Positions 24,778 through 33,142 of a DNA stretch of 64,000 nucleotides are shown here, piece by piece (within the stretch, counting starts at the first letter, position 1; every line of letters starts with the position of its first letter). The DNA lies in contig NZ_JASCIS010000025.1 in NCBI RefSeq assembly GCF_029968015.1, positions 1 through 64,000 on the forward strand, read 5' to 3'. The DNA is from Streptomyces luteolus (GTDB lineage: Bacteria > Actinomycetota > Actinomycetes > Streptomycetales > Streptomycetaceae). Made by a program: the position numbers and the translations under genes. The notes under the pieces were generated by a model. The model ran no database searches. It was not told the DNA's origin and worked only from the letters and a program-made list of their open reading frames with translations.

Positions 24778-25533
24778 GTGCCGAACCGCCGCAGACCGAT
24801 GCGCTCCCACGTGCTCACCGCCGCCGCAGCGGTGGCCCTCATCGGCCTCGCCCTGACCGGATGTGACGCCTCTTCGGCGAACGACAAAGCGGCCGGCGAG
24901 GGCGCCGGCAAGGGCGGCCCGTCCGTGATCGCCCCGGGCAAGCCCGGCGAGGAGAACGAGCGGCTCTCACCCGAGGAGGCCGCCGCCAAGAGCGACGACG
25001 ACACCCCCAATTCGGCTGACTTCACCTACGCCGAGATGATGATCGAGCACCACGCGCAGGCCCTGGTGATGACCGAACTCGCCCCGGAGCGCGCCAAGTC
25101 CGCCAAGGTGAAGGGCCTCGCCGAACGCATCGCCGCCGCCCAGGGGCCCGAGATCGACGCGATGAAGGGCTGGCTGAAGAAGCACGACGCCCACAAGCGC
25201 GAGGACCAGGGGAAGGGCGAGGGGAAGAGCGAGGGCGAGCCCGGTGGTTCCCACGGGCACGGGGATGACCACGGTGGCGGTCACAGGGACGGCCACGGTG
25301 ACGCCCCGATGCCCGGCATGGCGAGCGAGGCGCAGCTCAAGACCTTGCGCGCGGCCAAGGGCGCGGCGTTCGACGAACTGTTCCTGAAGCTGATGATCAC
25401 GCACCACGGCGGCGCCGTGACGATGGCCACCGACCTGCTGGCCGAGGGCAACAACATCCGGATCGAGGAGATGGCCAACGACACGGTGGCCCAGCAGACC
25501 GCCGAGATCAACCGGATGCGCGGCATGTCCTGA
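24778..25533 (+). CDS. DUF305 lipoprotein with His-rich insertion
   Basis: A 251-residue lipoprotein. The lipobox LALTGC places the lipidated Cys at about residue 26. The DUF305 (ferritin-like, four-helix) domain is split: first half FTYAEMMIEHHAQALVM and second half LFLKLMITHHGGAVTMATDL, each with the paired His that suggest metal binding, often copper. Between them (residues about 145-180) is a hydrophilic insert rich in Gly, His and Asp (HGHGDDHGGGHRDGHGD) that could bind metal. GTG at 24778 with GGAGG 5 bases upstream. The divergent LVIVD gene shares the 224-bp promoter region. Confidence 0.85.
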   Translation: MPNRRRPMRSHVLTAAAAVALIGLALTGCDASSANDKAAGEGAGKGGPSVIAPGKPGEENERLSPEEAAAKSDDDTPNSADFTYAEMMIEHHAQALVMTELAPERAKSAKVKGLAERIAAAQGPEIDAMKGWLKKHDAHKREDQGKGEGKSEGEPGGSHGHGDDHGGGHRDGHGDAPMPGMASEAQLKTLRAAKGAAFDELFLKLMITHHGGAVTMATDLLAEGNNIRIEEMANDTVAQQTAEINRMRGMS

Positions 25534-25550
25534 GCCGCCCGCGAGCGGCG

Positions 25551-25578
25551 CCTCAGGGCCTTTCGAGGGTTCCTGAGG
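25551..25578. terminator. Hairpin after the DUF305 gene
   Basis: CCTCAGG and CCTGAGG are perfect 7-bp arms around a 14-base loop, 18 bases after the stop codon. Confidence 0.4.
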
Positions 25579-25662
25579 AGGGCCGCGCGTGCACCTCCCC
25601 CCGCAGGGGCGGCGGTGGGATGCTGGAAGCACCCGGGGCACCACCTCTCGGAAGGAGCCGCC

Positions 25663-27189
25663 GTGCTGCATGTCGCCGTCGTCGGATCGGGCCCGAGCGG
25701 GGTCTACACCGCCCAGACCCTGGTGGCGCACGCACGGTCCGGGAACCCCGGCGAGCCGGGTGCAGCGGCGCACGGCGAGGACGTCCGCGTCGACGTGCTC
25801 GACCGGCTTCCGTGCCCGTACGGCCTGGTCAGATACGGTGTCGCCCCGGACCACGAGAAGATCAAATCGCTGCAGAACAATCTGCGCACCGTCCTCGACG
25901 ACCCGCACGTACGCTTCCTCGGCGGCGTCGAGGTCGGCCCCGGCCGCCTCTCCCCCGCACAGCTCCTGGAGCTGTACGACGCGGTGGTGTACTGCGTGGG
26001 CGCCGCCACCGACCGGCAGCTGGGCATCCCCGGCGAGGACCTGCCGGGCAGCTGCTCGGCCACCGAGTTCGTGTCCTGGTACAGCGCCCACCCGGACGCC
26101 ACCGCGAACGGCTCCCCGCAGCATGGTGTGCCTCACCGTGGCCGTTCCTTCGTACGGGATGTGCGCTCGGCCGTCGTGATCGGTGTGGGCAACGTCGCCG
26201 TGGACGTGACCCGCATCCTCGCCCGCGGTGCCGACGAGCTCCGGCCCACCGACATGCCCCAGGCCGCCCTCGACGCGCTGGCCGGGAGCGCGGTGCGGGA
26301 CGTGCACATGGTGGGCAGGCGCGGCCCCTCGCAGGCCAAGTTCACGACGAAGGAGCTGCGGGAGCTCGGCACCCTCGCGGACGCCGAAGTCCTCGTCGAT
26401 CCGGCCGAGTTGGCGCTGGACCCGGCCTGCGCAGACCCGTCGTCGCTGCCTGCCGCGAACCGTCGCAACGTAGAAGTGCTCAAGGGCTGGTCCGAACAAC
26501 CACCGCACGGGAGCGGAGCCGGGAGCGGGTCCGATTCCGGGTCCGGGTCCGGGCCCGATGCCGGGTCCGGGTCCGATTCCGGGTCCGGAGCCTCAGTCGA
26601 GGCGACCCGCAGGATCCATCTGCGCTTCTTCCTCCGGCCCGTCGAACTCCTCGAAGCGGAGGGCCGGGTGGGTGCGGTGCGGTTCGAGCGGACCGTGCCG
26701 GACGGGGCGGGCGGCGTCCGGGGCACGGGCCAATTCGAGGACATCCAGGCCGAGTTGGTGCTGCGCTCGGTCGGCTATCGGGGGGTGCCCCTGGAAGGGA
26801 TGCCGTTCGACCCCGCGTCGGGCACGGTGCCGCACGAGGCGGGCCGCGTGCTGCGCGCGGGGCACGTCTCCCCCGGTGAGTACGTGGCGGGCTGGATCAA
26901 GCGCGGCCCCACCGGAGTGATCGGCACGAACCGGCCCTGTGCGAAGGAGACGGTCAACTCCCTTCTGGAGGACGCCGCCGCACGCCCTCGCTCGGTCCGT
27001 GACCGCGTGGACGACCCCCTCACCGCCCTGCGCGCCCTCGGCCTCCGCCCCGTCGAGTGGTCCGGCTGGGAGTCCATCGAACACGCGGAAGCAGCCCTCG
27101 GAGCCTCCCTCGGCCGCGGCCCGGTGAAGATCCCGGACTGGGAAGGGCTGTTCGCGGCGGCACGCGAGGGCGCGGGCAACGGCGACTAG
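25663..27189 (+). CDS. FprA-type ferredoxin/adrenodoxin-NADP reductase
   Basis: A 508-residue flavoenzyme of the adrenodoxin-reductase family that moves electrons between NADPH and ferredoxin, for example to P450s. FAD motif VVGSGPSGVYTAQTL at the N-terminus, CPYGLVRYGVAPDH, the NADP motif VIGVGNVAVDVTRIL, VGRRGPSQAKFTTKELREL, and the C-terminal YVAGWIKRGPTGVIGTNR. Family members are about 450-460 residues; here residues about 284-312 are an inserted Gly-Ser-Asp repeat (GSGSDSGSGSGPD) that accounts for part of the excess. GTG at 25663 follows GGAAGGAG by 5 bases. No ferredoxin or P450 gene is adjacent. Confidence 0.87.
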   Translation: MLHVAVVGSGPSGVYTAQTLVAHARSGNPGEPGAAAHGEDVRVDVLDRLPCPYGLVRYGVAPDHEKIKSLQNNLRTVLDDPHVRFLGGVEVGPGRLSPAQLLELYDAVVYCVGAATDRQLGIPGEDLPGSCSATEFVSWYSAHPDATANGSPQHGVPHRGRSFVRDVRSAVVIGVGNVAVDVTRILARGADELRPTDMPQAALDALAGSAVRDVHMVGRRGPSQAKFTTKELRELGTLADAEVLVDPAELALDPACADPSSLPAANRRNVEVLKGWSEQPPHGSGAGSGSDSGSGSGPDAGSGSDSGSGASVEATRRIHLRFFLRPVELLEAEGRVGAVRFERTVPDGAGGVRGTGQFEDIQAELVLRSVGYRGVPLEGMPFDPASGTVPHEAGRVLRAGHVSPGEYVAGWIKRGPTGVIGTNRPCAKETVNSLLEDAAARPRSVRDRVDDPLTALRALGLRPVEWSGWESIEHAEAALGASLGRGPVKIPDWEGLFAAAREGAGNGD

Positions 27190-27256
27190 CGACACCGCAG
27201 CCCGAAGACCGCCAGGACAGCACGCCGTAAGGCGGTTGGAGGCCGCGGCCGAGGGG

Positions 27257-27619
27257 TCAGGCTCCGCCGAGCCGGTCCGTCTGGCGCGCGGCCGCGTCGA
27301 GGACGCTGTCGAGGAGTCCGGGGAAGAGCGCGTCCAGGTCGTCGCGGCGCAGGCCGCTCATCTTGGCCGTGCCCCGGTAGCACTGCCGGATCACGCCGCT
27401 CTCGCGCAGCACCCGGAAGTGGTGCGTGGTGGTCGACTTGGTCACCGGCAGTTCGAAGTACGAGCAGGCCAGTTCGTCCTCGCAGCAGGCCAGTTCGGTG
27501 ACGATGCGCAGCCTCATCGGGTCGGAGAGTGCGTGCAGCACGCCTTCGAGGCGGATCTCTTCGAGCGCGGGGTGTTCCAGCGTGCGGCTGCCGGCCGTGC
27601 TCTTCGTGGCGGGGGTCAC
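27257..27619 (-). CDS. ArsR family winged-helix repressor
   Basis: A 120-residue ArsR/SmtB regulator. Winged helix at about residues 22-95 (GVLHALSDPMRLRIVTELAC, PVTKSTTTHHFRVLRESGVI). Three Cys in ACCEDELAC at about 45-52 lie next to the alpha3 region where family members bind metals or sense oxidants or electrophiles; a further Cys is in IRQCYRG. GTG start at 27619. Divergent from an Old Yellow Enzyme with a perfect inverted repeat between them, so the OYE gene is the likely target. The inducer (electrophile such as a quinone or enone) is inference. Confidence 0.87.
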   Translation of the reverse strand: MTPATKSTAGSRTLEHPALEEIRLEGVLHALSDPMRLRIVTELACCEDELACSYFELPVTKSTTTHHFRVLRESGVIRQCYRGTAKMSGLRRDDLDALFPGLLDSVLDAAARQTDRLGGA

Positions 27620-27670
27620 TGCGGCTCCACTCCATCGTCCCGGTCGTCCGGACGTTCTCGGAACCTCATT

Positions 27671-27704
27671 GTACGAGAACTCTCGTAGTTTGACAGTTCT
27701 CGTA
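27671..27704. promoter_or_regulatory. ArsR operator between the regulator and the OYE gene
   Basis: GTACGAGAACT and AGTTCTCGTAC are perfect 11-bp arms separated by 12 bases. Two further GTAC-containing half-sites (CTCGTAG at 27682 and ATCGTACTAACG at 27717) flank it. It covers the divergent promoter region. Confidence 0.65.
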
Positions 27705-27779
27705 CTACGGTGGGTATCGTACTAACGAACCGGCGCCGCCCCCGCGGCGCCGGAAACCGTCCACGAATGGAGTTCCGCC

Positions 27780-28862
27780 GTGAGCGCCCTGTTCGAGCCG
27801 TACACCCTCCGCTCGGTGACCATCCCCAACCGTGTATGGATGGCACCCATGTGCCAGTACTCGGCGGAGGTCTTCGGCCCGAACGCCGGCGTGGCCCACG
27901 ACTGGCACTTCGCGCACTACGGCGCCCGCGCCACCGGTGGCACCGGGCTGATCCTCCTCGAGGCCACCGCCGTCAGCCCGGAGGGCCGGATCAGCCCCTT
28001 CGACCTCGGCATCTGGAACGACACCCAGGTCGCGGCGCTGCGCCGGATCACCGAGTTCCTCAAGGCACAGGGCACCGTGCCCGGCATCCAGATCGCGCAC
28101 GCCGGCCGCAAGGCCTCCACCGAGCGCCCCTGGGTGAACCGCGGCGCCCCGGTCGGCGCCGACGAGCACGGCTGGCAGCCGCTCGGCCCGAGCCCGGTGG
28201 CGTTCCGGGACGACCACCCCGTACCGAGCGAGCTGACGGTCGACCAGATCCAGTCGATCGTGGGGCAGTTCGCCGACGCGGCCCGGCGTGCCCTCGACGC
28301 CGGCTTCGAGGTCGTCGAGGTGCACGGCGCACACGGCTACCTCATCCACGAGTTCCTCTCCCCGCACTCCAACCAGCGCACCGACCAGTACGGCGGCTCG
28401 TACGAGAACCGCACCCGCTTCCCCCTCGAAGTCGTCGACGCCGTACGGGCGGTGTGGCCCGAGGACAAGCCGCTGTTCTTCCGCGTCTCGGCCACCGACT
28501 GGCTGGACGAGGGCGGCTGGACCGCCGACGACACGGTGCGCTTCGCGCAGGACCTGAAGGAGCACGGCGTCGACCTGCTCGACGTCTCCTCCGGCGGCAA
28601 CGCCACGGGCGTCACGATCCCCGTCGGGCCCGGGTACCAGGCGCCGTTCGCCACCCGCGTCAAGCAGGAGGCCGGGCTGCCGGTCGCCGCGGTCGGCCTG
28701 ATCACCGAGGCCAAGCAGGCGGAGAAGCTCCTCGACAACGGCGAGGCGGACGCCGTCCTCCTCGGCCGCGAGCTGCTGCGCAACCCCTCGTGGGCGCTGC
28801 ACGCGGCCCGCGAACTGGCCGCGGACATCCGTGTTCCGAACCAGTACGCGTGGGCGATCTGA
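27780..28862 (+). CDS. NADH:flavin oxidoreductase / Old Yellow Enzyme (YqjM-like)
   Basis: A 360-residue FMN-dependent ene-reductase of the thermophilic-like OYE group. Family features: IPNRVWMAPMCQYSA with the modulating Cys, ARATGGTGLILLEATAV, the substrate-binding VEVHGAHGYLIHEFLSPHSN and TDQYGGSYENRTRFPLEVV, and the phosphate-binding AVGLIT and AVLLGRELLRNP. GTG at 27780. Such enzymes reduce the C=C bond of enones, maleimides or nitro compounds with NAD(P)H. The last seven codons (NQYAWAI) and the stop are the first copy of a six-copy DNA repeat. Divergent from the ArsR repressor. Confidence 0.9.
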   Translation: MSALFEPYTLRSVTIPNRVWMAPMCQYSAEVFGPNAGVAHDWHFAHYGARATGGTGLILLEATAVSPEGRISPFDLGIWNDTQVAALRRITEFLKAQGTVPGIQIAHAGRKASTERPWVNRGAPVGADEHGWQPLGPSPVAFRDDHPVPSELTVDQIQSIVGQFADAARRALDAGFEVVEVHGAHGYLIHEFLSPHSNQRTDQYGGSYENRTRFPLEVVDAVRAVWPEDKPLFFRVSATDWLDEGGWTADDTVRFAQDLKEHGVDLLDVSSGGNATGVTIPVGPGYQAPFATRVKQEAGLPVAAVGLITEAKQAEKLLDNGEADAVLLGRELLRNPSWALHAARELAADIRVPNQYAWAI

Positions 28863-28975
28863 ACCAGTACGCGTGGGCGATCTGAACCAGTACGCGTGGG
28901 CGATCTGAACCAGTACGCGTGGGCGATCTGAACCAGTACGCGTGGGCGATCTGAACCAGTACGCGTGGGCGATCT
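28838..28975 (+). repeat. Six perfect tandem copies of a 23-bp unit spanning the OYE stop codon
   Basis: The unit is GAACCAGTACGCGTGGGCGA plus TCT. Copy 1 (28838-28860) encodes the last residues of the OYE; the stop TGA is made at the junction with copy 2. Copies 2-6 lie after the stop. All six copies are identical and total 138 bp. As 23 is not a multiple of 3, the copies do not extend the protein. Confidence 0.95.
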
Positions 28976-29013
28976 GAGCAGCGAACCCGTCGACGGTACG
29001 CGGACGCGTCAGC

Positions 29014-29083
29014 GAGGCGATCGACGTACGCCAGGAGTGCTCAGGGCGGCCCGCCCGACACTCAGGGGTGCGTCGATCGCCTC
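29014..29083. repeat. 13-bp perfect inverted repeat in the gap between OYE and the next gene
   Basis: GAGGCGATCGACG (29014-29026) and CGTCGATCGCCTC (29071-29083) are perfect arms 44 bases apart. The 28976-29249 interval carries no gene with a ribosome site; a TTGACG hexamer at about 29116 could be a -35 element for the gene at 29250. Confidence 0.5.
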
Positions 29084-29249
29084 CGCGTTCCGCATGTCAC
29101 CCTCCGAACAAGGGAGTTGACGCACCCGCGCGGTGAGCCCCCTGCGCACCCGCCGGACGGCTCGCGGGCGAGCATGATCGTTGCAAGTGCATGCCGCACA
29201 TTCCCGCGGACCCTCCCACGCGACCCGACGGACCCGTACGATCGGCGCA

Positions 29250-29678
29250 ATGGACGACATCTTTCCCGCTGAGGCCCTGATCGGTGCCGAACGGCGGCTC
29301 GGCGCCGCCGTCCTGGACCGGGACATGGACGCCCTCGACCGGATGCTGCACCCGCAGTTCGTCTCCGTCCGCCCGGACGGCCGCAGCCTCGATCGCAGTG
29401 CGGAGATAGAGGAACTGTCCACCGGACGCCTGGTCGTGTCCGAGCTCGTCCCCGAGGAGACCATCGCGACCGTCAACGGCCGCGCAGGCATCACCCGCCG
29501 CACCGTCAGCGCCTCCGGCCACTGGCACGGACACACGTTCAGCGCCCGGGTTCTTTGCACCCGCACCTGGGTCCAAGTACCCGACGGCTGGCTGCTCCTG
29601 CTCTCCCGCGTGGGCCCCGCGCCCGACGAGCCGGTCCTCGACCCGAAGTGCGGAGTCCGGCTCACCGCACGCTGCTGA
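29250..29678 (+). CDS. NTF2-like / DUF4440 small protein
   Basis: A 142-residue protein with an NTF2-like cone fold pattern: a long N-terminal helix pair (LIGAERRLGAAVLDRDMDAL) then strands LHPQFVSVRPDGRSLDRSAE, and C-terminal strands HTFSARVLCTRTWVQV with DGWLLLLSRVGP. DUF4440 and SnoaL-like proteins share this plan and serve either as enzymes or as binding modules. No catalytic residues can be assigned. ATG at 29250 lacks a clear ribosome site. Confidence 0.7.
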   Translation: MDDIFPAEALIGAERRLGAAVLDRDMDALDRMLHPQFVSVRPDGRSLDRSAEIEELSTGRLVVSELVPEETIATVNGRAGITRRTVSASGHWHGHTFSARVLCTRTWVQVPDGWLLLLSRVGPAPDEPVLDPKCGVRLTARC

Positions 29679-29695
29679 CCCGCCGTCCGTCGTAC

Positions 29696-29747
29696 GGAAA
29701 GGGCGCGCCCCCCGGTCCCAACGACCGGGCGGACGCGCCCCTTTTCC
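29696..29747. terminator. Strong bidirectional terminator
   Basis: GGAAAGGGCGCG at 29696 pairs with CGCGCCCCTTTTCC ending at 29747, with an inner CCCGGTC...GACCGGG stem. It separates the convergent DUF4440-like and aroQ genes and has T-rich flanks on both strands. Confidence 0.8.
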
Positions 29748-29758
29748 TTATGGCGGGG

Positions 29759-30220
29759 TCAGGCGGCCGCGGACTTCGCCAGCCGGTCCAGGCCCTCGAT
29801 CGCCAAGCGGTAGCCCTCCGTGCCGAAGCCGACGACGATGCCGGCGGCGGCCGGCGAGAGGTACGAGTGGTTCCGGAACGGCTCGCGCGCGTGCACGTTG
29901 GAGATGTGCACCTCGATGGCGCGCAGCCCGACCCCCTTGATCGCGTCGTGCAGCGCGACCGACGTGTGCGTGTACGCACCGGCGTTGATCACCGCGCCGA
30001 TGAGCCGGCCCTCGGCCTGCTCCCGGCCCGCCTCGTGGACCCAGTCGATCAACTCGCCCTCGTGGTTCGACTGCCGGCAGTCCGCGGTCAGGCCGAGCCC
30101 CGCCGCGGTCTGCTCGCACAGGGCCTCGACGTCCTTCAGGGTCTGCGCCCCGTAGATGCCGGGCTCGCGCGTGCCGAGCAGGTTCAGATTGGGGCCGTTG
30201 AGGATCAGTACCGTTGCCAT
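29759..30220 (-). CDS. aroQ: Type II 3-dehydroquinate dehydratase
   Basis: A 153-residue enzyme of the shikimate pathway (3-dehydroquinate to 3-dehydroshikimate; acts as a dodecamer). Signatures: ILNGPNLNLLGTREPGIYG with the catalytic Tyr, CRQSNHEGELIDWVHEA, VINAGAYTHTSVAL, the catalytic His in EVHISNVHAREPFR and the C-terminal IVVGFGTEGYRLAIE. Length is normal for the family. ATG at 30220. It stands apart from other aro genes; a second, type II enzyme of quinate use is an alternative but the sequence cannot separate the roles. Confidence 0.95.
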   Translation of the reverse strand: MATVLILNGPNLNLLGTREPGIYGAQTLKDVEALCEQTAAGLGLTADCRQSNHEGELIDWVHEAGREQAEGRLIGAVINAGAYTHTSVALHDAIKGVGLRAIEVHISNVHAREPFRNHSYLSPAAAGIVVGFGTEGYRLAIEGLDRLAKSAAA

Positions 30221-30283
30221 GGCCCCAGCGTACGGCCGGGTCCGCCGGGGTCCGGCGGCGGGCGCCCGCGTTAGCTTCGACGT

Positions 30284-31240
30284 ATGGGAACAGCAACGGA
30301 ACCGCCGCGCGCGCGGCCGTCACTGCCCGAGGCGGTCGCCGCGGGGCCGGTGGTCCTCGACGGCGGGATGTCGAACCAGCTGGAGTCCGCCGGGCACGAC
30401 CTGAGCGACGCGCTGTGGTCGGCGCGGCTGCTCGCGGACCTGCCGGAGGCCGTCACCGAAGCCCATTCCGCTTACTTCGAGGCAGGCGCGAGCGTGGCCA
30501 TCACGGCCAGCTACCAGGCGACGTACGAGGGCTTCGCCCGGTACGGCTTCGACTCCGCACGCACGAGCGAACTGCTGCACCTGAGTGTGCAGTCGGCGCG
30601 CGAGGCCGCCACGCGCGCCCTCACTGCCGGAGTGCGCCGCCCGCTCTGGGTGGCCGCCTCCGCCGGGCCGTACGGGGCGATGCTCGCGGACGGCTCGGAG
30701 TACCGCGGCCGGTACGGGCTCGGGGTCGACGCGCTCGCACACTTCCACCGCCCCCGCCTGGAGGCCCTGGCCGCGGCCGGGCCGGACGCGTTCGCCCTGG
30801 AGACCGTGCCGGACACGGACGAGGCGGAGGCGCTGCTGCGCGCGGTGCGTGGCCTGGGCGTGCCCGCCTGGCTCTCGTACAGCACGGCGGGGACGCGGAC
30901 GCGGGCCGGGCAGCCGCTGGAGGAGGCCTTCGCGCTCGCGGCCGAGTGCGACGAGGTCTTCGCGGTCGGCGTCAACTGCTGCAGCCCGCAGGACGCCGAC
31001 GTGGCCGTGCCGATCGCGGCGCGGGTGACCGGCAAGCCCGTCGTGGTCTACCCCAACAGCGGCGAGCACTGGGACGCGGCGGCCCGCGACTGGCGCGGCC
31101 CCGCCACGTTCTCGGCCGAACGCGTACAGGGCTGGGTGGCCGCGGGCGCACGACTCGTGGGCGGCTGCTGCCGAGTCGGCCCCGGGGAGATCGCGGCGAT
31201 CGGCTCGGTGGTGCGAGGGGGCCGCGGCGGCTCGGGGTAG
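30284..31240 (+). CDS. mmuM: Homocysteine S-methyltransferase
   Basis: A 318-residue zinc-dependent methyltransferase that makes methionine from homocysteine using S-methylmethionine or SAM. The barrel begins VVLDGGMSNQLES; zinc ligands are the Cys in VGVNCCSP and the Cys pair in LVGGCCRVGP. ATITASYQATYEGF-type motif (AITASYQATYEGFARYGF) is the family signature. ATG at 30284, divergent from aroQ by 63 bp. The 3' end is echoed in the repeat-rich gap downstream. Confidence 0.9.
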   Translation: MGTATEPPRARPSLPEAVAAGPVVLDGGMSNQLESAGHDLSDALWSARLLADLPEAVTEAHSAYFEAGASVAITASYQATYEGFARYGFDSARTSELLHLSVQSAREAATRALTAGVRRPLWVAASAGPYGAMLADGSEYRGRYGLGVDALAHFHRPRLEALAAAGPDAFALETVPDTDEAEALLRAVRGLGVPAWLSYSTAGTRTRAGQPLEEAFALAAECDEVFAVGVNCCSPQDADVAVPIAARVTGKPVVVYPNSGEHWDAAARDWRGPATFSAERVQGWVAAGARLVGGCCRVGPGEIAAIGSVVRGGRGGSG

Positions 31241-31982
31241 CGGAAGGCCTGGCGGCGCCGCGGCTGGAGGTGGCGGAGCGCGTTGCTCCACACCGGTTGG
31301 GCAGCACCCGACCGCCACTCCGCGCCGCCTTGGCCGAGCGCGGGCCGCCATTCCGCGCCGCCTCGGCGGGCGGGCCGCCGGGCGATTCCGCGACGGCTCG
31401 GCGTAACGGAGCACCTGGCTCCGCACCATCTCGGCGGACTGGCCCGCGGGCTCCGCAAGGCTCGGTGTCACGGGCTGCAGCCAGCGATCTACGCGGCTGC
31501 TGCCAGGTCGGGCACGGGAGATCACGGCGATCACCTCGGGGGTCGGCCGGGGTCCGCGACGGCCCGGCAAGGCGGAGAGCCAGGCTGCATGACGGCTGGA
31601 CGCAGCGGAGCGCCAAGCTTCACGCCGCCCCGACAGACCGGGCCTCCAGGCCCAGGGCCGCAGGCTGAGCGCCCGCCCGACTGTCGGGGCCTCCAGCACC
31701 CGCCACCGCTCGCAGCAACGGAGCGCCTGGCTCCACGACGGCTCGACGGACCGGACCGCCCGATCCCACGACCGAACAGCGGACCCGACCGCCCGATCCC
31801 ACGACCGCTCCCCGGACCCGACCGCCAGGCTCCGCGACCGCTCGACGGACCGGAGGCTCGGCGCCGATCTACAGGGTCATCGCAGGTCCGGGGTGTTTTC
31901 CGGGCCGTTGTCAGTGGGCGGGTGCAGACTGAGGCTTGTCGTGGACAACGAGGTCAACCGACATGCACCGGAGGTGGTCGGC
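31241..31982. repeat. 740-bp gap of degenerate GC repeats, including an echo of the mmuM 3' end
   Basis: No gene is supported. Near-copies of a unit with consensus GGAGCRCCTGGCTCCRCGAC followed by GGCTCGGCGGACYGG occur at about 31271, 31414, 31606 and 31717. Positions 31492-31550 (GCGGCTGCTGCCAGGTCGGG, then GGGAGATCACGGCGATCACC) resemble the mmuM coding end at 31161-31215 with scattered changes. Two adjacent ACCGCCCGATCCCACGACCG copies lie at 31764-31808. It looks like a decayed duplication array. Confidence 0.6.
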
Positions 31983-33071
31983 ATGCCGACCGATGTTCTG
32001 CTCGCCGTAGGCACGCGCAAGGGACTCTTCCTCGGACGCAGGCGAGGTGTCGCCTGGGAGTTCGACGGACCGCACTTCAACGCGCAGGCGGTGTACTCCG
32101 TCGCGATCGACACCCGGAGCGCCACCCCCCGCCTCCTGGCCGGCGGGGACAGTTCGCACTGGGGACCGTCGGTCTTCCACTCCGACGACCTGGGCGCCAC
32201 CTGGACCGAGCCCACCAAGGCACCCGTCAAGTTCCCCCAGGACACCGGTGCTTCACTGGAGCGCGTCTGGCAGCTGCACCCCTCGGCGGCCGAACCGGAC
32301 GTGGTGTACGCGGGCACGGAACCCGCCGCCCTGTACCGCTCGGAGGACCGCGGCGAGAGCTTCGAGCTCGTCAGACCGCTGTGGGAGCACCCGACGCGCT
32401 CGCGCTGGGAGCCGGGCGGTGGCGGCGAGGGGCTGCACACGATCCTCACCGACGCCCGGGACCCGGCGGCGATCACGGTCGCCGTCTCCACGGCCGGGGT
32501 GTTCCGCACCAAGGACGGCGGGGAGAGCTGGGCGCCCTCCAACTCCGGGGTATCCGCGGTGTTCCTGCCCGATCCGCACCCCGAGTTCGGCCAGTGCGTG
32601 CACAAGGTCGCGCGGGACGCGGCCGACCCGGACCGCCTCTATCTCCAGAACCACTGGGGGGTCTACAGAAGCGACGACGGCGGCGCCCGCTGGACCGACA
32701 TCGGCGGGGGCCTCCCCTCCGACTTCGGCTTCGCGGTGGCCGCCCACCCGCGCCGCGCGGACACGGCGTACGTCTTCCCGATCAACGCCGACGAGGACCG
32801 GGTCCCCGCGGAGCACCGCTGCCGCGTCTTCCGTACGCAGAACGCGGGCAAGACCTGGGAGCCGCTCTCCGAGGGCCTCCCGGAGACCGACCACTACGGC
32901 ACGGTGCTGAGGGACGCGCTCTGCACGGACGACGCGGATCCGGCGGGCGTCTACTTCGGCAACCGCAACGGCGAGCTGTACGCGAGCGCGGACGACGGCG
33001 AGAGCTGGCAACTCCTCACCTCGCACCTGCCGGACGTGTTGTGCGTACGGGCGGCGGTGATCGACGACTGA
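31983..33071 (+). CDS. BNR/Asp-box repeat beta-propeller protein
   Basis: A 362-residue soluble protein with at least six Asp-box motifs (S/TxDxGxxW): SDDLGATW, SEDRGESF, TKDGGESW, SDDGGARW, TQNAGKTW and SADDGESW, spaced about 45-65 residues apart as in six-bladed sialidase- or sortilin-type propellers. There is no signal peptide and no sialidase catalytic set (no Arg triad or FRIP motif), so a sialidase role is unlikely. It begins PTDVLLAVGTRKGLFLG, typical of the cytoplasmic 'WD40/YVTN/BNR' group in actinobacteria. ATG at 31983 is preceded by GGAGG at 8 bases. Confidence 0.8.
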   Translation: MPTDVLLAVGTRKGLFLGRRRGVAWEFDGPHFNAQAVYSVAIDTRSATPRLLAGGDSSHWGPSVFHSDDLGATWTEPTKAPVKFPQDTGASLERVWQLHPSAAEPDVVYAGTEPAALYRSEDRGESFELVRPLWEHPTRSRWEPGGGGEGLHTILTDARDPAAITVAVSTAGVFRTKDGGESWAPSNSGVSAVFLPDPHPEFGQCVHKVARDAADPDRLYLQNHWGVYRSDDGGARWTDIGGGLPSDFGFAVAAHPRRADTAYVFPINADEDRVPAEHRCRVFRTQNAGKTWEPLSEGLPETDHYGTVLRDALCTDDADPAGVYFGNRNGELYASADDGESWQLLTSHLPDVLCVRAAVIDD

Positions 33072-33142
33072 GCGGCGTGACCGGGCACCGGGGTCGATCT
33101 CGGGGTTGATCGCCGGGTCCGTTGCACCAGTAGGGTGACGCC

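Noticed and set aside
31241..31982. Long open frames (484 and 608 codons) crossing the gap after mmuM
   Set aside because: They run out of frame through mmuM or the BNR gene and the gap itself is repeat-derived with no ribosome site.
31983..33071. Sialidase linked to the nan operon
   Set aside because: Asp boxes alone are not diagnostic; no catalytic Arg triad, FRIP motif or signal peptide, so it is annotated as a BNR-type propeller.
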